Positions 1 to 22,069 of a DNA stretch of 64,000 nucleotides are shown in pieces; the stretch's first letter is position 1, and each line of letters opens with the position of its first letter. The notes beneath the pieces are model-generated. The model was not told where the DNA came from, ran no database searches, and worked only from the letters and a program-made list of their open reading frames with translations. The translations under genes were made by a program, and so were the position numbers. The DNA is from Dromaius novaehollandiae (taxonomy: Eukaryota; Chordata; Aves; Casuariiformes; Dromaiidae), in the NCBI RefSeq assembly GCF_036370855.1, contig NC_088106.1:30394501-30458500 (forward strand), in the 5' to 3' direction.

Positions 1-10370
<10,370 letters not shown>

Positions 10371-11220
10371 TTTGGAAAAACTGGACTTAAATGAAAAGTC
10401 GGATTTGTCTGAAGTCTATTCTCCTGCCCATTGTAGAATGAAAAAGAGGGAGGGTGGGGCAATTGTTGAGGTATATATAACTTTTTTTTGTAAACGGTGA
10501 AAGTGCTCAGACGAGTTAGAAAATTTTACCCTTTTCAGGACACAACTGGTGCTGCCTATAGTGTTCAATGTCCTGGAACAATGAAAAGACTCCTTGAGCA
10601 GAAAAAAGTGGGGAAAGGAGTTTTAAATTCCATGCAGATTGGAATTTCCGGTTTTTAAATATATTTTGATGTGACTTTTCTTGACCATCTCAACATATTT
10701 TCATAGCTTCTCCTGCTTTTTGTCCTTTGTGTCAGTCCCTAAGTTTCTCTTTTTATCCAAGTCCTTTCTTCCTGTCCCCTCCAAGTCCAGAGTGTGATAT
10801 TGTTTCAGAGCGCATTTCTGGGGCCAGAGTATAGGTGCTGTTGGGAGTGGACTGTAGGAAGGGCTTTATATGCTATGTTAGGGCTCCACATGTGGTTGAG
10901 AAAGTGGTAAAGAGAAGTCTCTCAAGCCTTCTCTGGACTCTTAACTGCCAAGAAGTCCTCTCGTCCTGAAAGTTAACACTTGGTCTTGATTTTTGAAGTC
11001 ACAACTTCTTTCTGGCTTAGCAAAGACACCTCAGACCTTCTTCATACCGTGGAATTTTGGAAAATAATGGAAATGACTCCTTGTGGTCTTGGTTCTTCCT
11101 ACTTGCCCCCAACTGTAACTGACAGCTTGGCTGGAAAAGTTCACTTACCTCCTGCACTCTGTCCTCTATGAGGACAGGTGAAGCTAACAGCACAGAAATA
11201 AAGATATTTGAGTTGGAATG
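10371..11220 (+). other. DNAJB11: DNAJB11 3' untranslated region
   Basis: Non-coding sequence between the TAG stop and the first canonical poly(A) hexamer. It is moderately AT-rich with T-runs, as is usual for a vertebrate 3' UTR. The cleavage site is inferred to lie 10-25 bases beyond the AATAAA. Confidence 0.65.
11197..11202 (+). promoter_or_regulatory. Poly(A) signal AATAAA, probable end of DNAJB11
   Basis: This canonical hexamer lies about 830 bases after the stop codon and is followed by a T/G-containing stretch. It is the first AATAAA I found after the coding end, so it is the best candidate for the transcript end. Confidence 0.65.
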
Positions 11221-14200
11221 GCAAACTACCTGGTTATGTATTTAAGCAGAACTGATGCTGGTATAGCTGCAAGTTACTGGACTAATGTAGAAGGGTTCCT
11301 ACTGTGATATAAGCATTCAGCTGCTTTAAGTGGTGAAAATACTGTAGCTACTAGTACCAGCTAAAGCTGTGTAGCTGCTTTCTTTGGACTGAGGGCCTGG
11401 TACATCAGCTGGGAAATACCTGTGCTGCTGTGATACATGTCATGAAGGCCCTGCTCCCTTAGGCATCCCTGTCAAAAATATTCATCTCTGCGTGTTCTTT
11501 GCTAGCGCTTTGGGAGCAGTAGCTAAAAAAGGGGCTTCAAAGGTGCCTATGTAAGTCAGCCTTCTGGCTCATTGCAACGTGAATGTAAGCAGCAAAATTG
11601 TGTGATACAGCAGTTTGCACCTTCCATGCTTTTAGGGGCTATAAAGTGGGGGATCCTTGCAGCAGCTGCTTGATACCTCATCCCCTGCCTCCCTCACCTG
11701 GGAAATGGATGCTAGGGACATGTTTCCACACAAAAATGCTTATTGGGAAGCAGCAGCAGGCGATCCAAGGTTGTCTTGTTTTGTTTGTTTTAACTTACGC
11801 AAAATACCTCTGAACTGTGGTTCAGAGGAGCTGTGGACCACCCCGCCCGCTGCCAGCCAGCGTTCTAGCAGTGTCCTACCGAAGCCCTGAATTCTCGCAG
11901 AGCAGCAGGAGCTGACATGTTGGAAACACAGTGCAGGGAAGGTTTCCTGTTGGATCCTTTACGCGTTTGCCTTGGCAGAGCGAGGTGGGGGCTTCGGGAA
12001 TAGCTGAGAAAAATGGGTGCGCCGAAGCCTGGCTGCCAGACAGCTAGTTTCAATGCTAGTCTTCCTCAAAATCGTCTCCTGGCTGAGGTTGCTACCTTGA
12101 ATGTCAGCCCTTTTGATGACCAGCTTCTTCCAGGCCCATAGCCAGCTGCCTCCCCCTGGCTTAGCTTTGTCTGATTTCAAAGGAATACACCTTCCCATAT
12201 CCCTGTGCGTGCAGCTGGTTCCAGTTATATCAGCCCCATGAGAGTCCACTTACTGATGGCTCCTCTCAGCCAAGTGGCCTTGCCTGTCTTCCTATTCTTC
12301 TGCCAGTGTGAGCCCATACTGCTAAAGTTAGCTCTTTCGAAGCTGCTCACATTGTCTCAGAAGCAGCCCGGATTCAGCAGAAGCTGGTAAGAATTGTCTG
12401 CCTGAAGCTATGACTCTAGTTTTCCTCTTGTCCTGGTTTTGCCTGGGGCTTGTGCCTCCCCTTCGCTTTATAGCGCAGCCCGAAGTGACACTGCAGTTTG
12501 TGCCTGTGCCTTTTCTCTGGTGGTCACCAGGTGCTTTTGTTCGGTAGGGACACAGAGGTGTAATAGCTGAGCGCATCCTGCCCCAGGGAGGAAGGGGGGC
12601 AGGTTTGGGGTTTCCTGAGGGTGCTCATGTCGTGGTAAGGGCAGGGGTGCTATTGTCCTCTCAGCTGAGCCCGCAAGGGCAGCGTGGCAATGTTGGCTAC
12701 AACAGGAACTGCAGGAACCAGAACTACCGGTGCCAGAGACCTGTGTTTCCCATTAAGCTGCACATGCTTGTTGCTTTTGAACTGATGCAGCAGGCAGCCT
12801 AGGCTGAACTACCCTGCTGCATGACCTGAGAGGCCATTCCTGTAGTCGGGGTCTGCAGAAAAGAGGTAGCAATAGGCCATTTCCCTTTTGGTGCTTTTAA
12901 AGGCAGCGCTGGCCAAACCAACATACTTTTCTTGCAGCCCAATAGGTGCTTTTATCCAAATAACATTGCCTGCTTCATCACACGTACAGCCTGTTGTGAC
13001 AAAACCAAAAAGCTGTGACCTTACACCAAGATCTTGGCTTCTGTGTGATTTTTTTGTGGCTATGGCACAACCTTTCCTATCCCCCACCCCTAGCAGCAGG
13101 CAGCGTATTCATTTCAAGCGCACATACTTGTTCCTGCCGCTGCTTTTCCTTTCCCTGATAATTCTTTTTCTTCCTGTAAATGTTTTCTTAAGCCATGGAT
13201 TTGTACTGCTTCGGGAAGCCATCGCTAAATTGAACAGCAACAATAGTAGCTGCCGAAGCAGCGGTTTTTGCCAGGGCGAGACTGAATGGCAAGTCAGCAG
13301 GCTCGCTCCCTCGTTTGTGATACAGGTAATTCAGAGAAACATGAGCCAGGAAGAAAAACAGGAAGGAGAGAACTGCAAACTCCAAAATCCTACCAAATGA
13401 TCCTGGTTGCTTCTGTCTCCTTTTTTCCCCCCGCTGTTCCCCCGCTACTACATTGCATGTCTGCAACAGCTGGAGTTCTTGGTTTTTCCTGCCTTCAAAC
13501 ACAGCTTCCAGTGTTCCTGTGCTTCCTTCCTCTCCAGGCAGTAGCGTACACTGGTGCTTCCTGGGATCCAGTTACCTGTTTCCACTCATTTGGTCTTGGG
13601 CCACTTGCCCGATGGAAGCTTTATATCTTCTAGGATAACTGCAGGTCCTAGAAACATGTTTCAGAAGTGGCTCACAAGTTCTTGCCATTTTGAGAAGGGG
13701 GTATTTAAATAAGCCTATGGCCACTACTTGGCTAAAATGGGATCTTGTTTTCTCAAGTGAACCTTTTTGATCACTTCCAAAAGTTCTGTATGTTCCTCTA
13801 GGTCCTAACACAGGTTCTCTTAGCTCTGCTTCAAGATAATACTGCCCTCATCAACTCTTTGTTGGCACCCTTCAGCTGAATCACTGCCATCCCTGGAAAG
13901 CAAAAGGAACGGATGTGATAAGGACTCCACAGCCACACTGGGGCAAAGACGCGGCTGTCCTGGACAACACCGGGAGCAGATGTTCTAGCAGATGGGCCAA
14001 GGCCAGGTAACTCTCGCAGCCCTTCCAGGCATCTGCTAGGCAAGTGAGCAGGTGCCTCCGGCTTAGCATTTTGCATGAAATAACTTTGGACAAAGGAAGG
14101 CTGTCAGCTTTCTGATTTCAATCCTTTAAAATCTTTATGTAAAAAGAGAAAAGCAATAGAAAAAGCCTGACCTGGAGCCTTTTTGCTCAGGGTACTGGGT

Positions 14201-17200
14201 GATGGATACCCTGTAAGGCTTGGCTTTATCACTGAGTCCTTTCTGCTATGGGAAAAACATGGAGCACAAGAGAATGCTGGAGCTTAGCTGTCAGCCACAG
14301 TTTTTCATTTTCTGAAGTGGGGACCTTGCACTCCTCATTCAGGGTATTGGCAAATATTCCCTTCATTTCTTTTGGTGGGAGAAAGATCCCTTACAGAGCA
14401 TTTGCTCAGAGGAGGTGAGGAGTCTTATACTGGGGATCTGATTTCACTGTAAATGTTTGTCCTGTGACCTGTAAGGAGGGAATAAGTAGTTCAGAGAGAA
14501 AGCCTCCTGCTTGGAGAAGTCTATCCCTGATCACTTCAAGTATTTGGAAAAGACCACCTGTTTTTCAACTGGTTTGCTGAGCAGCTTCCCTTAGTAGCAC
14601 AGCTTTGCAAAGCTAGACCTTGGGCTTAAAAGTAGGATTCAATATTGCTTTTCCAGAGGGCATCTTGGCAACCAATCTTTTCTCAGGAGAGGGAAGCAAA
14701 GGCAGCTAGCTGCCTTAGTCTTGTCTGGTTCTGTCATTGCCTGGTCTGGGCTTGCTGCACGTGAAGGTGTGCTGCCCATCCCAGACTAGATGTTAAAGCT
14801 CTCGACCCCACAGTTTGAGCAGTCCCTGAACTCTACAAACAGTCATAAACTGTTTTGGGGCTGCACAGAGAAGCTTCAGAGTGGGGTACCTGAGTCCTGA
14901 GGAGTCGTCTGGCCCCGTGGCGCTTTGTTCCCCCGGGGCGCAGCCAGGCAGAGCCGCTGCCATCCTGCTTCTCGCCACAGCAGGTTAAACTGCTCGCAAA
15001 GAGCATCCCCTCCTCTTGCCCTTCTCCCAGGGAGTGAAAGTGTTCACAAACAGCCCAGTTCCTCTTCCATGGAAACTTTTCTGTAAGAACAGTGCAGACT
15101 GGTTTGTTTTTTCCTAAGACCTTGTTATTTTAAAGCACTTATCTATATTTAAACTTTTCTACTTGTAAAAGACAGACAGCGGAGATAGGAGGGGAGAAGC
15201 GGCTGATGCCAGGAGAAAATTGCTCTTTCTGAAGGCACTTAAATTTGCAATGCTTGTTCCCAGAGTGCAGCTGCCTAAATGCATGTCTGGAAACCTTGGT
15301 GGCATGGTCCCAACTGGGAAGGGAAGATGAATGGCTCTGAAATGAGGATTCCTCTCTGGAGTATTTTATGTGGCTTTTTAAGTAGCGAACAACATCTCTG
15401 CTCCCATGCCATTGCTGTCGGGCTGAGCAGTGCCGCAGTCTGCAGGAGCAGCAGCAATGCTGTTTGCTCACTGTCTCGCAAGGGGTCCGTTTGCTCAGAC
15501 CAAAGTTGTCCTTGCCATGCAGGTACTGAGGGGACAGCCTGGCTGTGGCAGGAAGGGTGGCACTGAGGGCTTTTTGCAGTGGACAGTCGATGCAGCGTGT
15601 TCCAGCTGCATGGTGGTATCCTGTTGCCCAAAAGCCTCCTTTCGTACAGATTGCTAAGTAGCCAGGCTCAGTATTGACTCTGGCCAGAAGCCAGCTTTCT
15701 CCTCCTGTTTCCTCTGGCTGGGTCAGGCACAGTGACCTGGGAGTTGAAAGGAAAAGGAAGAGGGCAGTGATGGTTCCTGGGCACCCATACGCCCTACAGG
15801 GAAGGACTCAACATAGTCAGCACAGCCCCTTCCTCTGCCGTTAAATATTTCAGGGGATCTGCCTGCTCTCGTGTGGGAGCAGGGTGCTGATGAAAAACAG
15901 GTACTGAATCAGCCCCAGCAGCCTCTGCCCTCCCACATAACTCCTCACCAACACTCTTCCCATGGTCTTGCAGGAACAAAGAGGATTTGATGGATAAGGA
16001 CACTGCCACAGGCAGAAGGACTGTTGAACCTGAGGCGGAGAATGTAAAAGCCAGATGGGAGCCTGAGGTCATCTGCTGTGCAAGTAACTGTCCCCTTCTC
16101 AGTTTTTACAGCACTCTCTCCAGTCTTATTTGCCTCATGTGAAGTCAGTTATTGCATGTCTAAAGCAGGCGGCAAATGCACAAATAAAAAAGGCCTAACT
16201 GGATAGGGACAATGTGGCAGAAGATCTTTGTGCTTCTAAGAATCCCAGATTCAACGCAGCTCAAAAATATGTTGCCAAAAAAGGCAACTCTTGCTCTAGG
16301 AGAACAAGCTAGTATTGTCTTGAGATTGCACACGTAACAAATCCACTCACCCTGGCGTCAATGAAGGTTACAGCTGTATTAAGAAAGATGGGCTAAAACT
16401 GGAAATTCCAGAAGTAAAAACATCTGAGGCTTCGAAAATGTGGCCTTTGAGGAAAGCTTGAACGAACAGAGCTTGTTTAGTCCAGAAAAGAGATGATGTC
16501 ATTCCAGGCACCAAATGCGGAGTGTTTATGAAAATAAGCTGCTCTTCCTGTCCCAATGACGAGGAAAGATGTAACAGCTTAATTTTCAGTAAAGGAGACT
16601 TCTACTTGGTGACAGAAAGAAAGTCTGGTGTGACTGGTACTCTTTGGGGGTAATGCAGGGATGTTGCCCAGAGACAGTCCTCGCCCCTGGGAGAATGTGA
16701 GTGGTGCTGTGGGGGGTGATCCTGCCCCACAGCAGGGAGAGCTGCCAAAGGCAGTCCACTGCTTTCGTTCCAGCCCAGCATGCCCATTTTCACAAGAAGT
16801 GCTCGTAGCCTGATTTTCCCCTGATCGCCTGTCCCATGTCATGCTTATCAGCCCAGCTGCCGGAGCAGGACTACAGGCTTGTGTGCACTAGGCTCGAGCA
16901 AGCTGGGCTGCGTACCTCTCAGGTGTTCTCTAGTTGATGCACCAAGTATGTCTGTGGCCAAGAGCTTCTTTCCTGATGATAACTCGCATTTTGCTGTTAG
17001 CTCCCAGGCTAAAGCCAGGCTCTCTCAGCTCTTGGCATTCTCCGAAGGCCCCAGCTGCTGCCTTCTCCATCCCTGCCCCAGTAGTAGCTAGAGTTCACAC
17101 TGACTGCAGCAGCTCCTGAAGACGTGGCCCTGGGGAAGGAGAGAGGCACGGCGTGGTGTCCACCAGCCAAGGCTGGGGCTTGGAGCCAAGGCCACTTTGT

Positions 17201-20200
17201 GAGCAGATGGATGGGCCGGAGGCTTGTGAAGGACGTGCCCAGAGGAGGCTGACCTTGCACTGAGCTGCGGAAGCTGATGCGCAAAAGGCTTTTCCCCAGC
17301 GGGAGATGGAGAGGGAAACAAGGGGGGACCGTGTGTTCCTGCGAGACTCCGTTGGTGAGACGAGAACATGCTGACTGCATTTCAAGCACCCAGGATATGT
17401 AACCCACAAATTAGCAGTCTCCCTTCCCTGTAGCTCAAGCTTTGTGTGCCCCAGTAGGAGACTGGCGTTCAGCCATACTATCTTCATCTCTGCGTCAGGG
17501 CCTAAGGAAAAGAGTTTGATCTCTGAGCAAGTGCTCTTAATAACAACACATGTTGTCCATGTGCCACCCAGTGAAAGGAGTTTGAAAGGAATTATTCATT
17601 CCTGTTACGTTGGTTCTGAATTAAGCAGAGCCGTGGAGGGAAACCCTCAGCCATGGCAAGCTCTATGAAACACCAGCACGTGGGAGTGCTTTGGTTAAAC
17701 TCCCCATGGGACATGTATGGAGGGGAAGAGGAGATTCAGTTAATAGTATGCTGGCATCATCTTACTCACTGGAACAACATACTGTCTTCAATGCTGGGCA
17801 TCTTATCTCAACAGTTATCCAAAATAAAGATAGCAGAGCTGAATGATGGAAACTATTTGGCATGTGGAAGAAAAACCTCATATGGCATTTGATATATAAA
17901 AGATTGAGATTGTTTGCTTCACGGAGATGTTGCACATGGGGCTTGATAAAGCATTCCAAAGGAATGCGTGTGGTTGGTTTGCCCTTTTGCACAAAGGAAA
18001 AACCAAAGAGCAAATTGAAAACAACTCCTGTTTGACAGGATACGCAGTCAAGCATTGGCATTTGTCCCAAGACATAATTGAGGGCGGAAGCATGGCCAAA
18101 TTTGGAAAAGGACAGGCCATGGATGTGGATACCAGCTGCCAAAGAGATGGTAAATATTTAGGTAGAGCTTTGGAAGAAATCCAGGTCGCAGCTGCAGCCA
18201 GTGATTCCCCCTTGGGCATCAGGCAGCTGTGCCACGCGGCTACAGCACGCTGCCATGCTGCCCTGCAGCAAATGTTGGGGGCTCAGCGAAGAGGGAGTCT
18301 GCAGCATGGTGGGGAGGAAAGGTGCCAGGGGGTTGAAGGGAAGGGCATGTTATTGCAATAATCCTTCCTTTTGCTCTCTGTTGTTGTACCTCTCTCTGGT
18401 GCAGGTGCTACCCACCATCAGGGAGGAGACCCTGGGATGCAGGGCTGGCTGTTTAGGGCTGGGTTTTCCATGGTCATGGTTCTGGACAGGGATGTTGTAG
18501 AAAGTTTGGACAAAGTTTGTCACAGCTTTTGCTGCCTTTTCCCACCCTTTTGGTCTTCTTAAGGTCCAAATGTTGCTGCATATCAAGCAGCGCTGCAGAT
18601 TGCATTTTGCAGGTGTGTGGAATCCTGTGCCCAGGCGGTGGGGAGCCGGTGGGCGATGGTTTGGGGTGGGGGACAGATCCCAGCAAATGGTGCTGGGCAG
18701 AGACCAGATCTGGAATAGCCAGTGTTGATTGCGATCACTCTCAAAGGCTCAAGAAGGCAGCAGCAAAGTCAGCTCATCTTCTAAAGTATGGCAGTGCAGC
18801 CGCTTCTCTGGAGCACTTTCCCTCTGCTCTGGCCAGTCAAGCCCAGGGGCCCGACAGACAGGAAAAAGGCTTTCCCAGAGCTGTTTAAAGTAGAGATTTC
18901 CTAATCTGGCCAAAAGATGACGCATTTCAAAAGTAAGAAGCAAAACAAGCCCTGTTGTTCCAGACGCTCCAGTTTCTCCTGCCTTGAGAGCATGCCACAC
19001 AGCAGCTCTGCTGAAAGTGCATGTCAAACAGGTGCTCCTGCCCGGAGCCTACTGTGTGTGTCCCACCTCCTGGTCAGCTGATTTTGGGGACCGGGAAGCA
19101 GGGCAGGGTATGGAGCAGGTCTTCTGCCCTGCTTGTGACAAAGCCCCTCGGATCCTGCAGGTGAGTCACCCAGCTGCAATCCAAAGCTATTGGTCTGCTG
19201 AGAGGTTTGGTTGAATCCACTTCAACTCTGGCAGATCCCAGCTGGGACTGACCTCCTACAGAGGTAGAGCCGGCTCCTGTCTGCACTGCGACAGCAAGGA
19301 GGAATCCTGCCCTGGCTCTGTCCTTACTTCAAGGTGTGGAATTGCATTGCAAAGCCTCAGTGCGTTGCCCCTGTTTGCTGTTGCTCTCCCACAGGAGCGA
19401 TGCTCTGCTGCCCAAACAGGAGCAAGGAGAGGCAGCACCCGGAGGCCTCTGCAGGAGAATTGCTCTGGTAAAACGTGCAAATTTCAGGACTGCAGCATGA
19501 AATCTCTTCTGGCACGAGCGCAGGGGGAGCACGTGCTCTGGAACTGGGCTGGCCCATCTTTTGGGCTTTTGGGAGCCCAAGGGCCAGAGAAATCTCCGAG
19601 GCTGCCAGCCCCGCAGCTTTGTTTGCACACGCCAGCAATGGCCCTGCGTCGGAAAGACGAAAGCGGAGGCCTACAGGGACGTGAATGCAGCAACCTCTCC
19701 CTGCTGCAAGCTGGTAACAAATATTTTGGGGAGATGTAGGGACTGCAAGGCTAAGTTTGACCTTCAGAGCAAGCACCCCATCTCCCGATGTCCGCAGCGG
19801 GGACCCAACAGCCTCGCAGGGCTTGGCACATAGCAGAGCTATCGAGAAGGCTGCTTGTTGAGAGGCTGAGCAATGACATTCATATGTTTTATTGTCACTG
19901 TTTTGATTCCTCTTAAATCTTGGCTGTCATTTCTGTTTTGCAAATGAATCCACTAAAGGGTGGGGAGAAATGTGGCTCCATCACTGATGGACCTGGCTAG
20001 GGGAGAGTGAACGCATTGCTCTAGTGGAGGAGCCGGGTGGCTCCAGAGATGGACTCCGGCCAGGGTGACCTGGCAGCTCGAGCAGATGAAATGTGGTCTT
20101 TTGAGATCTCTCCCCAGCTCCCCTGTTGCAGGCACCGCTATGTCATCTTCCCATCCCATTTCAGTCATGTTTCTTTCCCCGGCCCACCCTTTCTTTTTGT

Positions 20201-20709
20201 TGGTTGCTTTGGCCAGGAGGAAAGGGTATTTAGAAATAAAGGAGCCGGAAATTAAAGCAGGAGAGCTCCTTGCAACTTGCGCTGTGGGCCCTGTGGCCTC
20301 CCCGCGTTTGGTGCCCAGAGCTACGTGGTCCTCTGCACGCAAAGCGAGCTGCAGCCAGGCAGTGCTGGTGCTTCCAGCCCTCATGTTGGCAGAGAAAAGC
20401 ATGATGCAGTGTTATGCTCAAAATTTCGTAATGGGCAAAAGGGAGAAAATGGCCAAAAGTTTCTTATTAGCGTAATCCGAACAGTCTAATCAAAGACTCA
20501 CTATTAGTTCAGATCTAGGTATTACAGAAAAGGAAAAAAAAGAGAAATGAAACAAAGTCTATTATACAGAAGAAGTAGTTTCCAGCCTTGGGATTTCCAG
20601 TGCCAGCCTGTGCCCCGGTGCTCGTCACCCCGTGCCGTCACTGCTCTGCACCATGTCTGGTGTCCCCCCTTCTCGAGGCCTGTGTTGCTCTAGGCCAGCT
20701 CTTATAGGA
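11221..20709. other. Gene-free intergenic region
   Basis: About 9.5 kb between the end of DNAJB11 and the repeat downstream of the PROCR-like gene. I scanned for fetuin/cystatin, kininogen and HRG exons, which follow DNAJB11 in human, and found none. The open frames here are short, overlap on both strands and show no recognisable domain. The stretch around 17,600-18,100 is more AT-rich than its surroundings but could not be assigned. Confidence 0.6.
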
Positions 20710-20966
20710 GAGACGAAAATCGCTCATTCTGTGCAGAAAAACTATCTGGTTCCTGCTATCTCTGTTCAACTTTGGTTGTGTCAAGCAAAGATAAGGAAAA
20801 GTAAAACAAATTAAGCATTGCCACCTGGTCATTAGAAAAAACGCTGCAGCTAAGCCAAGCGAAAACAAAGCCGTGAGGCAGGCCAAAACAAATTCAGACA
20901 GCACAAGCCTGACAAGCATCCATCCTGAGGCCTTGCGAACTCAGTACGTAGCTTGTGGCCTGAGGC
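20710..20966 (+). repeat. Unclassified interspersed repeat, copy A
   Basis: This stretch of about 257 bases aligns in reverse complement with 22730-22995. Shared blocks include AACTCAGTACGTAGC, TGCAGCTAA and GCTCGTTCT-like segments, with scattered mismatches and small gaps. I do not recognise the family and see no clear ends or target-site duplication. Confidence 0.75.
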
Positions 20967-21224
20967 ACCGAGCGCGCCGCAAGCCCTCCCCACCTGCCAA
21001 GGCTGCTGCTCGGCTCGGCCCGACGGTGGGCGCAAAGCCCGTGCTGGGGAGCCGGTGCCGGCAGAGACGTGCCAGGCTCCTCCGGGAGGGCTGCAGCTCC
21101 TCCTCCTCCTCCTCCCCGCCCCGGGGCCTGGCAGCTCCCAGCCTGCTGTCAGCATGGTTCGGGCACATGGTTAATCAGCATAACGAAACAAAACGCACTG
21201 CAAGAGCTTGTGGAAAGGGAGGAT

Positions 21225-22069
21225 TTTATTACAGCAAATCTCAAGGCGAGGTTGTTTTCCATGTATGCGTGCTCTCACACCCAGGCACCTGCCAGCACCA
21301 TGGCGCGCGGGCACCCAGGGGGTCTGGCTGGGGCCACACATGTACAGCGCGGGTGACACGGGGTGCTGGCCATCAGGTCCGCCCTGAGTCACTTGGGACC
21401 CTCTGGATTGGCAACAGCGAGTGGATTTTTTGACAGATCTTCGGTGACGGTGTCACGCTGCTGCCTCGCCGCAGGGCTCACGGGAGAGGGGCTGGCGTAG
21501 GTGACGCACGGTCACCCGACCGCCAGTCTCCCCAGGTCACTGTGCTGGGTCTTCCCTTACTCCGTGCAGCCTCCTGGGCATAAGAAAACTCACACTCCCC
21601 CACTTGATTAATGGCCCACAGACTGCTCTTTTAACCTTTTTTTAGCTGTTTCTTCTGGTGCTTTCGCATCCCCTGCTTCCCCTCCATTTTTCATCCATGC
21701 CAAGCATGACGCATTTGCAGCCGGTCTCGGCATACGCAGATGTTGGCAGCAAACTGCCCGGCATCCTCACGGTGCTGATGTGGCGTGGGGACGGTCCCCG
21801 GGGACGGGCAGGATGGCACCCAGTGCAAAGCAGCCCTGGGCTGGTGGGTCAGAGCCGGGGCGGCGCGGGGAACCCGCCGGACAAGTTCAGCAGCAAAGTC
21901 CGCAGTGGTGGGAGGGCTGCAGCCGGCACGGTGGTGGCGGAAAGGCCAGGGAGAGGGCGTCCCCCGCCGAGCGCGGCACCGGTCCCCTGCCGCCGTGGGG
22001 TCTGTCCCCTGTCGCCCCAGGGCAACGCTGGATCCGTCCCCTGCCACCGCGGGACGGCTGCGCCAGCAG
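21225..22069 (-). other. PROCR-like 3' UTR with poly(A) signal at 21225-21230
   Basis: On the minus strand, AATAAA (plus-strand TTTATT) lies about 840 bases beyond the stop codon and is the first canonical hexamer found there. The intervening sequence is GC-rich and contains no further exon. The exact cleavage point is inferred. Confidence 0.55.

Noticed and set aside
17653-18361. Adjacent frames of 79 and 144 codons in an AT-richer patch, considered as a possible gene or old element
   Set aside because: Translations show no domain I recognise, and overlapping frames of similar length exist on the other strand.
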